Shown here: in pieces, positions 40,001 to 45,819 of the stretch | Numbering within the stretch: position 1 is the stretch's first letter | Layout: every line of letters starts with the position of its first letter | Assembly: GCA_964400725.1 (NCBI GenBank) | Contig: CAYNVS010000023.1 | Location: forward strand, 1-45,819 | DNA length: 45,819 bases | Origin: CAYNVS01 sp964400725 | GTDB taxonomy: Bacteria > Myxococcota_A > SURF-8 > CAYNVS01 | Direction: 5' to 3' | Notes under the pieces: model-generated | What the model saw: only the letters and a program-made list of their open reading frames with translations | Told to the model about the DNA's origin: nothing | Databases searched by the model: none | Position numbers and translations under genes: made by a program

Positions 40001-42603
40001 CCCGTTCCTGCGCAGTCTTTGCCTTTCAACGTGAAAATTTCGTCCGCTTTGCCGTTGCAGTCGTTGTCTTTGTCGTCGCAGACTTCGACGCCGCCCTCGC
40101 TCTTTACGCAGTTGTACTCGCAGCCGTCGGCGCGGGGGCCGTCGTAGGCGTCGTTGTTGACGTCGTACCAATCCGCCGGACAGGCGCGTCCTTTGCCTTT
40201 AATAGTCAGGTTGAGCGACGGGTTTTGTCCGTCGTTGCTGGCTATAGCGAGCGCAATTGCGTATTGAATCGTCTCGGTCGGCGAGAAAGTTACGTTTACC
40301 AGCAGTTCGTTGGAGCTTGTGGAGTAAGGACGCACGCTGGCCGGAAGGTTCGTCGCGGGCGTAACGCCGAAAAAAGCCGCCTGCGCGCCGGTTTTCGTAA
40401 TTGAATTTACGTAAAGCATGCCGAATCCGACGTTTCGGATTGCCAAAGTAACCGGCCTGCTCGTTCGTCCGATTAAAAATTCGCCGAAATCGTAGGACGA
40501 GACTTCGGAGCCGTCGTAATAAACTTTAATCGTCGGCGCGACCACCGTCGCGGTAAGCGTCAACAGCGTCTCCGGGAAATTCGGGTCGTTCGTTTTTATC
40601 TTCAGCGCGGCCTTGGCGTCGCGTCCGGGAGGGTCGCTTTTAAAGGTAACCGTTACCGGCTTAGTCATGTTCGGGTCGAGCGCGTTGAGGTTGTCGTATT
40701 TAACCGAGAAGCCCGCGTCGGGCGCGCTTTGACCTTCGGCGGCGACTACTTCGATTGCCTCGAACGAGAGCGGAGCGTTTCCTCTGTTGGCAACGATCAA
40801 CATTACGTCTTTGCTCGATCCGCCGTTCACGTCGCCCACCGCGACTCCTGCGGCAACGCTTTGGCCGTCCGCGCGTTTGACTTCTATTTCGGGGGCTACG
40901 CCTTTGCCTGAAACCACTATCACGTAGGGCGCGGGGCGTCCTTCGAGATAAACCGAGAGCTGATTTTGGTAAAATTCCTTATTCAAAGGCGCGAAAGTAG
41001 CGTCGAACTCGAAAGAAGTTCCGCCAGCGACCGCATGCGGGAACGTCGTCCCCTGAGGGAGCTCCACCCCGAAGGGCGAGCCGTCCTGATCGTATTTAAT
41101 TATATTAATTGTTACCGGGTTCGAGCCGTTGTTTATGAGTTTGGCCTGACGCTTTTCCGTCGTTTTAATAGTTACGTTATCGAACGCAATGGCGGGCGGA
41201 TAAAGGTCGATTTCCTTGTTCGCGCCTTTGCCGGAGAGCGGCACTTTAATCGTCGCGCCGATTGTCGCGTCGGAGATTACGTCCAGTTCGCCGGTTTCTT
41301 CTCCTAAAGCGGTCGGAGCGTACTTTATAGTTACGTTTACGTTCGCGCCCGGCTCAATCTGCTTGCCGACGTTCGAGCCGCCGTTGTAAACGCTGAAAGA
41401 GGCGGCTGTCGTTTCGCTTAAATAAAGGTTTGTAAGTTTAACCGATTTTATTCCGGTATTTTTAATCGCGACCGTTTTCTTCGCGTCCGCGCCGACGGTT
41501 ACTTCTCCGAATTCAAGCGACGCGGGCGCGGCTTCAAGCCGGTTCACGCCGGAATCGGCGGTTATGTAAATGGGCAGGTTAGGGTCGTTAAGCGAGTCGT
41601 TGACTATTTTCAAAACCGCGGTCCACTGCCCTTCCTTGGCGGCGTCAAATACGATTTTAACCTGCCGCTGAGCGTTTGCGTTTAATACGAAACGCGTTTC
41701 CTCCGGCTCGGCGACGGAGAACGGGCAGGGCGAATCGCCGGTTACGCAATTAAGAATAAAATTATTTACATTAATGCATTCCGAGAGCGACGAGTTTGTG
41801 ATTTTGAAAATCGTGGTCGGCTTCTGCCCCACTTCGGTTTTGGCAAAGTTAATCGAGCGCGAAGAAGCGTCGATTGTTCCGCCGCCTTTGCAGGAACTGA
41901 TTTTAATTTGAACGCTTGCCTGCGGGTAATTTTTGTCGTCGGTTTTAATTAAAACCGCGCCGCCGTCTTGACTGGTAGTTTTGGGCATGAAGCGGACGAT
42001 TGCGTTTACCGACGATCCGGCCGCGACTTCCATAACCGAAGGATTTGAAACGCTGAAAACTTCCGCGTCGGTTTCGGAGGAGAGCGAAATTTCAGAAATA
42101 TGCAGAACTCCCGCGCATCCGTTTTTGATTTCAAGCCCCTGCTGCTGAAGAACGCCGATTGCGGGCATGTCGAACCACAGCTCTTTGGGAACTTGTATGC
42201 ACGGATCGCCTTGAACCGGTTCTTCCTCGATATTCTCGTCGGCAATCTCTTCGTAATCGGCGGGTTCGGCGTCGGCGTCGTCCTCCGCGTCGTCCGGAAG
42301 CCCGTCTTCCCCATCCTCAACGGGCGTTTCGTCCGAAATTTTATCTTCGGTTTCTGTCGGCTCGTCGCCAGTTTCCGCGGCGTCTTCAACGTCGCCGTCC
42401 GCGTCCGCCGCCGGTCTGCAGATATGCTCCGCAACCCAGCATACGGTTCCGTCGGGGCAGTCTTTATCGACGTTGCATTTGACGATGCCCGAAATCGAAG
42501 AGGTTCCGCAGGAAATCGCAAGAGCCGAAAGCGCGGCGATAAGCGCCGCCGCGAAAGCGAGGTTTCGAGCGCGCAAAACTAAAGAAACGGTTTGTTTAAT
42601 CAT
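37033..42603 (-). CDS. Giant multidomain surface lipoprotein with Gly-rich end
   Basis: An 1,856-residue lipoprotein (lipobox LAISC, Cys32). In order: a Cys-rich CNVDKDCPDGTVC segment (43-63); a strongly acidic linker (65-132); six ASPM-SPD-2-Hydin-like beta domains of about 110 residues (about 133-805), each with a LxFGxVxxG-like opening; two MopE-type acidic Cys motifs, CDDKDNDCNGKADE (about 840) and CDGKDNDCDGSTDEEPE (about 896); some ten Cys-rich repeats of 40-45 residues with a GYH.C....CG..C..CP...NG.A.C pattern (about 918-1367); a DUF1565/pectate-lyase-like right-handed helix (about 1404-1536, SQITGSDGNDGTKKYP, YIAAGVYNET, GVSLYGGYS); and a Gly-rich end (about 1537-1856) where GGTGGAGG tracts alternate with helix coils such as FGIYCYNSSPTIQYTNI. 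It probably extends from the cell surface as an adhesin. ATG with GGAG nine bases upstream. Confidence 0.85.
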   Translation of the reverse strand: MIKQTVSLVLRARNLAFAAALIAALSALAISCGTSSISGIVKCNVDKDCPDGTVCWVAEHICRPAADADGDVEDAAETGDEPTETEDKISDETPVEDGEDGLPDDAEDDADAEPADYEEIADENIEEEPVQGDPCIQVPKELWFDMPAIGVLQQQGLEIKNGCAGVLHISEISLSSETDAEVFSVSNPSVMEVAAGSSVNAIVRFMPKTTSQDGGAVLIKTDDKNYPQASVQIKISSCKGGGTIDASSRSINFAKTEVGQKPTTIFKITNSSLSECINVNNFILNCVTGDSPCPFSVAEPEETRFVLNANAQRQVKIVFDAAKEGQWTAVLKIVNDSLNDPNLPIYITADSGVNRLEAAPASLEFGEVTVGADAKKTVAIKNTGIKSVKLTNLYLSETTAASFSVYNGGSNVGKQIEPGANVNVTIKYAPTALGEETGELDVISDATIGATIKVPLSGKGANKEIDLYPPAIAFDNVTIKTTEKRQAKLINNGSNPVTINIIKYDQDGSPFGVELPQGTTFPHAVAGGTSFEFDATFAPLNKEFYQNQLSVYLEGRPAPYVIVVSGKGVAPEIEVKRADGQSVAAGVAVGDVNGGSSKDVMLIVANRGNAPLSFEAIEVVAAEGQSAPDAGFSVKYDNLNALDPNMTKPVTVTFKSDPPGRDAKAALKIKTNDPNFPETLLTLTATVVAPTIKVYYDGSEVSSYDFGEFLIGRTSRPVTLAIRNVGFGMLYVNSITKTGAQAAFFGVTPATNLPASVRPYSTSSNELLVNVTFSPTETIQYAIALAIASNDGQNPSLNLTIKGKGRACPADWYDVNNDAYDGPRADGCEYNCVKSEGGVEVCDDKDNDCNGKADEIFTLKGKDCAGTGECAAYLGSYVCSDKSLVCSASIDHKQDEKCDGKDNDCDGSTDEEPESLSNCTDKPSPDMDARCINGTCNYVCPSGKHYCKTLGGCVLDSSPETCGTACSPCTAPVHAQAVCKFDGSGGYYCDFECDQPAYERVGYACKLKNIPTCCGEACVDCTPAPANGYAKCNAATGACDYTCDVAYHINAEKTACLPNSDLDCCGKRGCETCSCKVCQTHVNADDACEYNPAKGDYECVWPCAAGYHQCPTVNPNYCAPDNNIFTCGTGCTQCPSTPNGKAVCAASGSTYVCDVQCDPGYHKCVFGGTTVCVSNMDVNYCGSHDGDCSACPPPTSGNGQPVCALVDGEYSCSAVCSPGYHFCGTDCVNNCGVNNCGSSCSPCPSTPNGSASCDCNKCVYSCSAGFQACSDGCFTTTDPTHCGSSCVKCPAPSSNGQATCVSGSCGISCNANYHSCAGSSECYSVSDVDHCGASCKKCAPGNHQSATCNGTDCVYACETNWYDFNASQTDGCESYCVKTSETDAPDDAFVDSNCDGIDGVEAKGIFLSQITGSDGNDGTKKYPVASLSRALELADASAVKKNVYIAAGVYNETNLIIPNGVSLYGGYSLYDWSRADSNEANIYTERFGLVIVGATAPMVFDHLFLTTTSTGAKGQSYYGFFIQDSGNYVTVRRTTVTVAAGESGSAGTAGTKGADGGRGSNGYDGPGGSWGGTAGTNTTCPTGTAGGNGGRGGRNDWNNSEPGAAAESGAPGGAAGRNNNGKVGGAGTAGAAVSLFGTHGAGGNSYGVIADYTYMSKTLKIFVGSPGGNGGAGLPGNGGGGGGGGMAIWKAIANWLNGGGGGGGGAGGCGGTGGYGASGGGGSFGIYCYNSSPTIQYTNITTGPGGTGGTGGAGGAGGAGGIGGNPGGTECYSGDCSYQGGLGGAGGTGGTGGSGGGGGGGASFCVYRVLASSNPSYDSTNVCSYGAGGTGGSAPGGNGNPGANGESGKINATPHP

Positions 42604-42679
42604 GGCAATACTCCGACAACAAAAAAAACAAACGCAAAAAACGAGTCCTTTGCGACCCCTGATTTTAAAAATTACAAAC

Positions 42680-42703
42680 GGCGCGAGGCAAACGCCACGC
42701 GCC
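42680..42703 (-). terminator. Intrinsic terminator between the two ASH-domain genes
   Basis: GGCGCG-A-GGC and GCC-A-CGCGCC form a nine-pair stem with one A:A mismatch around the loop AAAC. On the minus strand it is followed by GTTTGTAATTTTT. It begins 18 bases after the stop at 42722, so the giant gene downstream needs its own promoter in the AT-rich 42604-42675 stretch. Confidence 0.75.
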
Positions 42704-42721
42704 CAAACAGCAAGTTCCGGC

Positions 42722-44935
42722 TTAGTTGCTCGGCGGCATAAAGGCGCCGTTGGACTTGACTATCGTCCATTCCTTCGTGTCGCCTTTGTTCTTCAGGTTC
42801 GCGGTTCTAGTCCAATCCGATTTAAATATTCCGTTGACGTAAAATTTAAGCGTTATGTCCGTGTCTTCGGGCGCAAGGCACTCCACCGGAATAGGCAGCG
42901 ATAAAGGCAAATCCCAGTAACAGTTTTCTATAAATAGAACTTTAACTCGGTACGTGCCGTCTCCCGCGGCCTCGTGCGTAATCGCCTCGGTGTGGCCTAC
43001 GCCGCAGCCGTTGGTGTATTCGGTTACTATCGGCGAGCCGTAATTCCCGAAGGAGCAGGTGCGCTGCGAGTTCATGGCGGCGGCGGAGCACATGCTTCCG
43101 TTGGGGGCGACCCACTGCAAGTCAACGTCCATGCGCGTTCCTTTGCATGTGAAGTTCATTTCAATCGTAATCGCGTCGCTGCCGTAGGTTTGAATGACGA
43201 CGCTCTTCGGATCGCTTCTTTCGCCGTCCAGGTCTTCCACAACCAGCGTCAGCTTATATCTTCCCGAAACGTCGATGCCGGTTGTAAAATTGATAATAGG
43301 TGCGTTGCACTCAATATCGCCGGGGTTGTAATAGCCGTTTTGGCAGCCAGCGGGAGGATGGCTCGACGGGTCGCAGTTGCACCAGACCTGCAAGTTGCTG
43401 TTCTGAACGCTCTCGAAGTTCCAGTGATACGCCTTGATGCCGTTGGTGTTCCAGTCGTCGCGGTCGGGGTCGTAGGATATGTCGCCGAAGAAGGCGAGCG
43501 TGTCGCAGTTGACGCCGGAGCAGGTGTTCGTAACTATCGGCATAATAATGTCGGACTGCGCCTTGGCTCTGGCTATTTTCGCGACCGGCTTCTGATTGGG
43601 CTGTCTGCCTATGCCTGTAATATCCACTAGTATGTCCGACGAGCCGGGAATGTTGGTGGAAATGACGAGTTTGGTCGCAATTTCGCCGGCGCGCGTTGGG
43701 GCGAAGTAAACTTTAAACGCAACCGACCCCATTCCGCTTAAAACGACCGGGAAGGTCTCGCCGTTGATGAACTGCCACGTAAACGGCATGTTGACGCCCG
43801 CGACCGCTATTTTGGTAATTTTAACTTCCGCCGCAGTCGGGTTGCTGATAGTAACGTCGATTGACGGGGGCGGGTTGGGGTTCATCGGCACTTTGCCGAA
43901 ATCTATCGGGCTGGGCTGAATATCCAGCGCCGATCTGGACGCTGTGCCTTCCATGTCCAGATTCACTACTTTAATCGAGGGCGAATCGGCGTTGTGGTCG
44001 ATGCGCATTGTGATTTTATGAGTGTTGCCGTAGGTCGGCGCCGGCGGATGATAAATTACCGCCGCTTTGAGGCAGACGTCGGGCGACGGCGTCGCCGTCG
44101 GCGAAATGACGACCGGATCGTCGGCGGAGGGAGCGGTCGCAGGAGTAACGTCAAAGAGAGCCTGTCCGCCGGATGTCGTCATAACAAAACCGGTTATATT
44201 TATAGTTTTGTTGTTTTCTTCAACGGTTTCGGGCATGTTGCAAAGCAAAACCTCGGATTCGAGCTGGGTGTTGGCGGGGGTGTTGCCTACGGCGAAGTTG
44301 GCGCGTCCTTCGGCGTCGATGGCGAGCGGCTTGTAGTTGCCGATGCAGCCGGAGTCTCCGTCGAGACACGGAACTAAAATTTTCAGCTCGCTGGTTCCTT
44401 TGCGCTCGGCGCGCAGAGCCACGCGTATAATCGGCGCGTTCGTTGCGTCGGAGGCGATTTCGAGCGTCGCCCTGTCGTCTTTGTCGTCGTAGCGCGTATA
44501 TTTTATGTTAATGTACGTCTCGTAACCGGCTTTAAGCTGAAAGGGCGAAAACGGCTCCGTCAGCTCGAACTTGTTTTTTCCGTCCGCGGCGGGCGTTTGA
44601 ACGATGTCGATGAGGTTCACGCTTATCGTTTCGGTTCTGCTGTTATTTTTAATGGTCAAATCCATGGTTTTGGTTTGAAGAAACTGCACGCTTCCGAACG
44701 ACAGCGAGTCCGCCGGTATGGTGATAAGGACTTTTCCGTTTTCTCCGTCGGCGTTGACGTCCGATTCGGTTTTGTCCGTTTCAACCTTTTCAGTCTCAAA
44801 GTTGAGATCGCCGTCGTCGTCTCCGTTGTTTACCGCCGTGCTTGAACTTCCGCAGCCGTGAAGCAGCCACGAAGCCAAGAAAGCAAGGCTTAAAAGGGTT
44901 TTAACCGCGTAAAATGTCCTATGTTTTGTTTTCAC
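42722..44935 (-). CDS. Lipoprotein with ASH-like and PKD-like domains
   Basis: A 737-residue lipoprotein with lipobox LHGC and an acidic Asp/Glu/Asn linker to about residue 65. An ASH/choice-of-anchor-D-like domain (about 70-180; DSLSFGSVQFLQTKTMDLTIKN) is followed by an irregular region (180-340), a second ASH-like domain (345-450; PSPIDFGKVPMNP, VYFAPTRAGE) and a PKD-like domain (455-580; FFGDISYDPDRDDWN, GRYKLTLVVEDLDGERSD). A C-terminal domain (585-737; DLQWVAPNGSMC, GDGTYRVKVLFIENCYW) resembles pre-peptidase or jelly-roll-like modules. The start is GTG at 44933-44935 with GGAGGT five bases upstream. No enzyme motif was found. It is probably an envelope structural or adhesive protein. Confidence 0.78.
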   Translation of the reverse strand: MKTKHRTFYAVKTLLSLAFLASWLLHGCGSSSTAVNNGDDDGDLNFETEKVETDKTESDVNADGENGKVLITIPADSLSFGSVQFLQTKTMDLTIKNNSRTETISVNLIDIVQTPAADGKNKFELTEPFSPFQLKAGYETYINIKYTRYDDKDDRATLEIASDATNAPIIRVALRAERKGTSELKILVPCLDGDSGCIGNYKPLAIDAEGRANFAVGNTPANTQLESEVLLCNMPETVEENNKTINITGFVMTTSGGQALFDVTPATAPSADDPVVISPTATPSPDVCLKAAVIYHPPAPTYGNTHKITMRIDHNADSPSIKVVNLDMEGTASRSALDIQPSPIDFGKVPMNPNPPPSIDVTISNPTAAEVKITKIAVAGVNMPFTWQFINGETFPVVLSGMGSVAFKVYFAPTRAGEIATKLVISTNIPGSSDILVDITGIGRQPNQKPVAKIARAKAQSDIIMPIVTNTCSGVNCDTLAFFGDISYDPDRDDWNTNGIKAYHWNFESVQNSNLQVWCNCDPSSHPPAGCQNGYYNPGDIECNAPIINFTTGIDVSGRYKLTLVVEDLDGERSDPKSVVIQTYGSDAITIEMNFTCKGTRMDVDLQWVAPNGSMCSAAAMNSQRTCSFGNYGSPIVTEYTNGCGVGHTEAITHEAAGDGTYRVKVLFIENCYWDLPLSLPIPVECLAPEDTDITLKFYVNGIFKSDWTRTANLKNKGDTKEWTIVKSNGAFMPPSN

Positions 44936-44955
44936 CTGTTACCTCCGCGTTAAAA

Positions 44956-44967
44956 AAGAACGTTCTT
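44956..44967. promoter_or_regulatory. 12-base perfect palindrome in a divergent intergenic region
   Basis: AAGAACGTTCTT lies 21-32 bases upstream of the GTG of the ASH/PKD lipoprotein gene and about 130 bases from rsmD. It could be an operator. The GAAC/GTTC halves lack the four-base spacer of Gram-positive LexA boxes. No regulator can be named. Confidence 0.35.
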
Positions 44968-45095
44968 CTTTAAATTTTATCTATATATTTATAGTTATGC
45001 AAATATAAATCGACGTTTTGACGCAATAATTTTTACGCCGCCGCGGTTTTAGTTAATTCTTGCCAAACCGAAGCGTTTGTATTACCTTTCCCCGC

Positions 45096-45689
45096 ATGGC
45101 CGAGATTAAAGTTATCGCAGGCGAATTGAAGGGGCGCAAAATAAGAGCGCCTAAGGACGAGCGCGCCCGGCCGGTTACGCACATGGTTCGCGAGGCCGTT
45201 TTCGGCGTCCTTGCGTCGCGCGTGGAAGGCGCGAGCGTATGGGATTGTTTTGCGGGAAGCGGCGGCTACGGCATAGAGGCGATAAGCCGCGGCGCGGTTA
45301 GGGCGACTTTTTCGGAAATAAATCTGCAAAACGCGCAAAACATCAAAGCGACGCTTGAAGATTTTAAAATCGGCGACAAATGTTTCGTTTTCCGCGGCGA
45401 CTTCAGGCTTGCGGTTAAAAAATTCTCCCGCGAGGGGCTTAAATTCGATATAATCTTCTTCGATCCTCCGTTCATTCCCAACTTTTACCGATTTATTTTC
45501 GAGAACCGCCTAGTTTCCACGGTTTTCAAACCCGAAACCGTAGCGATTGTAGAGCATCCGGCTAAATGGTCGGAAACAATCGCCGGTTTAATCGCCTCCG
45601 CGGGATTTGAAATCTTCGATTCCCGCGTTTACGGCCAGACGCAAATCGACTACATCCGCCTTGCCCCCATCGACGGGGGAGAAACGTAA
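45096..45689 (+). CDS. rsmD: 16S rRNA (guanine966-N2)-methyltransferase RsmD
   Basis: Methylates G966 of 16S rRNA during small-subunit assembly. From the ATG at 45096 it has 197 residues, the usual size, and begins AEIKVIAGELKGRKI, the family's normal start; a TTG 12 codons earlier adds unlike sequence. SAM-binding motif I is VWDCFAGSGGYGIEA, preceded by PVTHMVREAVFGVL. The catalytic motif is FFDPPF, an accepted variant of N/DPPY. No clear ribosome binding site precedes the ATG. In many genomes coaD (phosphopantetheine adenylyltransferase) follows; here it does not within the window. Its 3' end may overlap a convergent gene. Confidence 0.92.
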   Translation: MAEIKVIAGELKGRKIRAPKDERARPVTHMVREAVFGVLASRVEGASVWDCFAGSGGYGIEAISRGAVRATFSEINLQNAQNIKATLEDFKIGDKCFVFRGDFRLAVKKFSREGLKFDIIFFDPPFIPNFYRFIFENRLVSTVFKPETVAIVEHPAKWSETIAGLIASAGFEIFDSRVYGQTQIDYIRLAPIDGGET

Positions 45690-45819
45690 TAATTCGCTCC
45701 AATCGCTGGATTTTCTTCCGCTCCTTTTTGCGGCGCGTAATTTTCAAACGCGGATTTTTCGTTTTGCGTTTTTTTTGGCGGTTCGTCCAACTCGTTTTGC
45801 GGCGCTTCCGTTTCGTTTT
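45650..45819 (-). CDS. C-terminal end of a possible convergent gene (partial)
   Basis: An open minus-strand frame enters from the right edge and stops at 45650-45652, overlapping the end of rsmD by 40 bases. It encodes about 55 residues, polar and Pro/Glu/Asn-rich, ending VSPPSMGARRM. The other two minus frames here read as Lys/Arg-rich or stop early. The composition looks like a real disordered C-terminus, but nothing identifies it, and the overlap with rsmD is a caution. Sequence beyond the window would decide. Confidence 0.4.
   Translation of the reverse strand, partial: NETEAPQNELDEPPKKTQNEKSAFENYAPQKGAEENPAIGANYYVSPPSMGARRM

Noticed and set aside
44956..44967. LexA/SOS box
   Set aside because: The halves GAAC and GTTC touch directly, whereas the known Gram-positive box has four bases between them, and no repair gene is adjacent.

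Overview
The window reads as a scaffold from a diderm, deltaproteobacteria-like or Myxococcota-like bacterium, probably a metagenome assembly because a 100-base run of N interrupts it at 4407-4506. The diderm reading rests on outer-membrane-type genes (a TolC-family protein, a TPR/beta-barrel protein, many lipoproteins) and on mreBCD. The lineage reading is inference from the style of its secreted proteins: lipoproteins with a Cys lipobox followed by long Asp/Glu/Gly linkers, SUMF1 domains, ASPM-SPD-2-Hydin type domains, MopE-like Cys-rich motifs and Gly-rich tails. No rRNA, tRNA or CRISPR array was found.

Layout. 1-8.5 kb: an IS481-type transposase relic, NAD-dependent DNA ligase (ligA), a ParE/RelE plus Phd/YefM type toxin-antitoxin pair, a DUF362 ferredoxin-like protein, an IS200-like/RAYT transposase flanked by REP-like hairpin repeats with the assembly gap inside one repeat, a degenerate alpha/beta hydrolase coupled to asnS, and rpsT. 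8.5-12 kb: an M19-type dipeptidase and the CstA peptide/pyruvate transporter. 12-17.5 kb: a tightly packed five-gene minus-strand operon made of a tandem-SUMF1 lipoprotein, a TPR/beta-barrel protein, a membrane-anchored rhodanese without its catalytic Cys, a MauE/DoxX membrane protein and a DsbA-like thioredoxin with a Cys-rich N-terminal domain. This is the most promising candidate for an undescribed system: an envelope thiol/disulfide module serving Cys-rich surface proteins.

17.6-25.7 kb: mreB-mreC-mreD, an alpha/alpha-toroid protein, a SprT-like metalloprotein, signal peptidase I and a large membrane Fe-S oxidoreductase resembling ETF:quinone oxidoreductases of the FadF/HdrD type. 26-33 kb: a lipoprotein hydrolase, then a plus-strand MarR-TolC-MacA-MacB efflux operon, ended by a bidirectional terminator shared with a convergent 2[4Fe-4S] ferredoxin. 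33.3-45 kb: a run of large minus-strand exported proteins (a lipoprotein with a possible TIM barrel joined to a toroid, a six-blade propeller-like protein, a 1,856-residue multidomain lipoprotein with a 320-residue Gly-rich end, and another ASH-domain lipoprotein), separated by good intrinsic terminators. The right edge holds rsmD and the C-terminal end of a possible convergent gene.

Many minus-strand genes are joined by ATGA stop/start overlaps, so translational coupling appears common. Several starts were moved from the longest frame to an internal codon with a visible ribosome binding site; these choices are stated per gene. All functional statements rest on reading motifs by eye. No database search was run.
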